Both the position numbers and the translations under genes were made by a program. Under the pieces are notes generated by a model. It saw only the letters and a program-made list of their open reading frames with translations, was not told the DNA's origin and made no database searches. 64,000 nt of DNA from Paraburkholderia ribeironis (GTDB lineage Bacteria > Pseudomonadota > Gammaproteobacteria > Burkholderiales > Burkholderiaceae), in the NCBI RefSeq assembly GCF_900019265.1, contig NZ_CYGX02000071.1:38614-102613 (forward strand), written 5' to 3'. Below are positions 62,653 to 64,000 of this stretch, piece after piece (position 1 is the first letter of the stretch; every line of letters starts with the position of its first letter).

Positions 62653-63391
62653 GTTTGACCTCTGGTCGTTGATGGCTGCCGACTCCGCTTTCCGGCAACA
62701 AGACGCCTTGTAAAGGTAGAACGAGGCGAAGAGGTTCGGCTAGCGGCGGTCCGCGGCGCTTGAAGATGTCGATCGACAGACCAATCTCCTGCAACCATTG
62801 GCGACGGTTGATCGTCTGCGCATTGGCCGGCAAGAGCGGTTCGCAGATCATTCGCAAGGGCGCTGGTGAAGATTGCGTGGCTGCCTCGACCGGCCGGATC
62901 ACGAATGCCAGCGATGCCGACTCCTGAGCCGCCACTTGCAAACGCCTGACCTTATCGGCGCGCGCATTCGACAGCCATACCAGAACCGCACCGATACCAT
63001 CCTGCTTCAATGCCTGAGTGGCGGCCCACAGCGCCTGATCCTCAGATGAGCGCACCCATAAGACCCGCTCGACATCGATACCCCAAGCCATCAGTGCCGC
63101 GGCACATGGCTGATAGGGAGGCGCCACGAGCATGACATGTCGCTCGGCCTGCCTGGTAAGCTGACGAAGCGCATGAGCCAGCAAACGCACTTCACCCACT
63201 CCGCCATGTTCGATCAGTAATTCCGTCAGACCGCCAGCCGACCAGCCTTGCCCCGGCAACAACCGATCCAGCGCGGCGTAACCACTGGAAATCACTCTCG
63301 AATCGGACTCGGCAAGCTCATTGCCCTGCCACACCTGACGCCGCAATTGCGACGACAGCGCGGTCGTCGCAAGCTGAATCGTTGCTGCCAT
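62552..63391 (-). CDS. imuA: ImuA, RecA-like mutasome subunit
   Basis: 279 residues from MAATIQLATTALSSQLRRQV. RecA/SulA-like pattern: ISSGYAALDRLLPGQGWSAG, then GGLTELLIEHGGVGEVRLLA in place of a Walker A, and MLVAPPYQPCAAALMAWGID. ImuA recruits the mutasome to damaged DNA and is the first gene of the SOS-induced imuA-imuB-dnaE2 operon. Its last 101 bases overlap imuB in another frame. A LexA box lies 72 bases upstream of the start. Confidence 0.92.
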   Translation of the reverse strand: MAATIQLATTALSSQLRRQVWQGNELAESDSRVISSGYAALDRLLPGQGWSAGGLTELLIEHGGVGEVRLLAHALRQLTRQAERHVMLVAPPYQPCAAALMAWGIDVERVLWVRSSEDQALWAATQALKQDGIGAVLVWLSNARADKVRRLQVAAQESASLAFVIRPVEAATQSSPAPLRMICEPLLPANAQTINRRQWLQEIGLSIDIFKRRGPPLAEPLRLVLPLQGVLLPESGVGSHQRPEVKHVVDRGYLATLVAGSGEATRAASGWFAREAESA

Positions 63392-63462
63392 AGACACGCT
63401 CTTTGAATTAGGGAATGCTTCGCCCTGCCCGGCATCGGGCAAGCATAAGACGACCAGTTTTA

Positions 63463-63478
63463 CTGTATATTTATACAG
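63463..63478 (-). promoter_or_regulatory. LexA (SOS) box upstream of imuA
   Basis: CTGTATATTTATACAG fits the CTGT-N8-ACAG LexA consensus perfectly and is nearly palindromic to 20 bp. It lies 72-87 bases before the imuA start and indicates DNA-damage induction of the operon. Confidence 0.92.
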
Positions 63479-63741
63479 TATTTTGAGATGAATGTTAAGG
63501 CCGGCGGACGCCGCGCGATGTCTGCAGGCAAAGCTTTAAGGGAAGATAAGGAACGGCTGTTGCAGGACAGGGCTGTTGCATGCGGAGAGAGTTCGGACGC
63601 AGGTCGGGGCTATCTGGAGTTGACTGGCTATGCGAACGCGCTGCGGATCGGGAAGGAGTGAGGCGAGGAAGGAATCCAGAGTCATCGGGAGAAGCGGGCA
63701 AGCGGCCGGCGCGGAGTATGAGGACGGTGCGGAGGAGAATG

Positions 63742-63768
63742 GTAAGCGGCCAGCAAACCCGCATTGAC
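63742..63768 (-). mobile_element. Terminal inverted repeat of an IS66-family element
   Basis: Sequence beginning GTAAGCGGCCAGCAAACC at the transposase 3' side; IS66-family ends start with GTAA. The element boundary is therefore near 63742, with AGGAGAAT outside as the candidate 8-bp target duplication. The opposite end is beyond the window, so this cannot be confirmed here. Confidence 0.6.
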
Positions 63769-63776
63769 GGATTGGT

Positions 63777-64000
63777 TTAGCCGATGGTCACAGTCGGTTG
63801 CCAGCGATAAGGCAGCAATGCCTCTATGTCGGAGGCCCTATGGGTCGGCAGTCGCGTGAGGATGTCCTTCAGATAGGCATGCGGGTCGAGCCCGTTGAGT
63901 TGGGCGGAGCGTATCAGGCTCATGATAGCGGCCGCACGTTGGCCAGCGCGCAGCGACCCGGCGAATAACCAGTTGGCACTGCCGATGGCAGGTTCGCGAT
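63777..64000 (-). CDS. tnpC: IS66-family transposase, C-terminal part
   Basis: The last 74 codons of an IS66 TnpC transposase: IGSANWLFAGSLRAGQRAAA, then IMSLIRSAQLNGLDPHAYLK, DILTRLPTHRA and ALLPYRWQP, ending at a TAA. This is the IS66 C-terminal domain. The frame is intact up to the window edge. Together with the GTAA end at 63742 it marks one border of an insertion about 280 bases upstream of imuA. Confidence 0.9.
   Translation of the reverse strand, partial: REPAIGSANWLFAGSLRAGQRAAAIMSLIRSAQLNGLDPHAYLKDILTRLPTHRASDIEALLPYRWQPTVTIG

Noticed and set aside
63495..63780. Short frames on both strands between imuA and the IS66 end
   Set aside because: Arg/Ser-rich translations without ribosome sites or family resemblance.

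Overview
High-GC DNA with the gene content of a beta-proteobacterium of the Burkholderiaceae, most likely Paraburkholderia or Burkholderia. The pointers are an FtrABCD ferrous-iron system, HemP, a bfd-tonB-exbBD locus, an imuA-imuB-dnaE2 SOS cassette, 3-hydroxybutyrate dehydrogenase, DUF3563 and CueR/CopZ. This is inferred from gene families; no database was searched.

Layout. 1-3.7 kb: minus-strand MdtNOP-like efflux operon (ytcA, HlyD adaptor, FUSC pump, start of an outer-membrane lipoprotein). 3.8-9.7 kb: patchy accessory DNA with an IS630 scrap, a PhzF-like isomerase, a stand-alone CTP-synthase-type amidotransferase, a TPR/glycosyltransferase gene broken by an internal deletion, two small exported proteins and an AraC-type HTH protein. 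9.9-21.2 kb: a UPF0182 membrane protein, then an Asp/Glu-racemase-superfamily enzyme divergent from a branched-chain-type ABC transporter (LivK, LivH, fused LivM-LivG, LivF), followed by a ferritin-like protein, a DUF1989 protein and a D-amino-acid dehydrogenase. This looks like an uncharacterised uptake and catabolic module. 21.2-24.6 kb: a decayed island (IS3 scrap, unknown membrane protein, CHC2 primase scrap, Doc/antitoxin pair) ending at a tRNA-Ser(GGA) gene.

24.7-34 kb: acetate-type symporter with its DUF4212 subunit and acetyl-CoA synthetase, then UPF0114, class I fumarase, bacterioferritin and glutamate racemase. 34.2-44.6 kb: an iron region (bfd, tonB-exbB-exbD, hemP, ftrABCD) with three Fur-box-like sites, interrupted by a LysR regulator, pirin, an OsmC protein and an SRPBCC protein. 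Bacterioferritin stores iron, Bfd would help release it, TonB/ExbBD energise outer-membrane uptake, and FtrABCD imports ferrous iron.

44.8-57.2 kb: mostly core genes (uvrB, aromatic/aspartate aminotransferase, patatin plus 3-hydroxybutyrate dehydrogenase, aldo/keto reductase, rlmJ), an orphan ABC binding protein, DUF3563, divergent cueR/copZ around a perfect CueR-type operator, and an RmlD-like reductase. 57.2-63.5 kb: the mutasome genes dnaE2, imuB and imuA under a LexA box. Both dnaE2 and imuB carry in-frame 9-bp repeats encoding Ala-Thr-Gln, built from different codons. 63.7-64 kb: one end of an IS66-family element running off the window.
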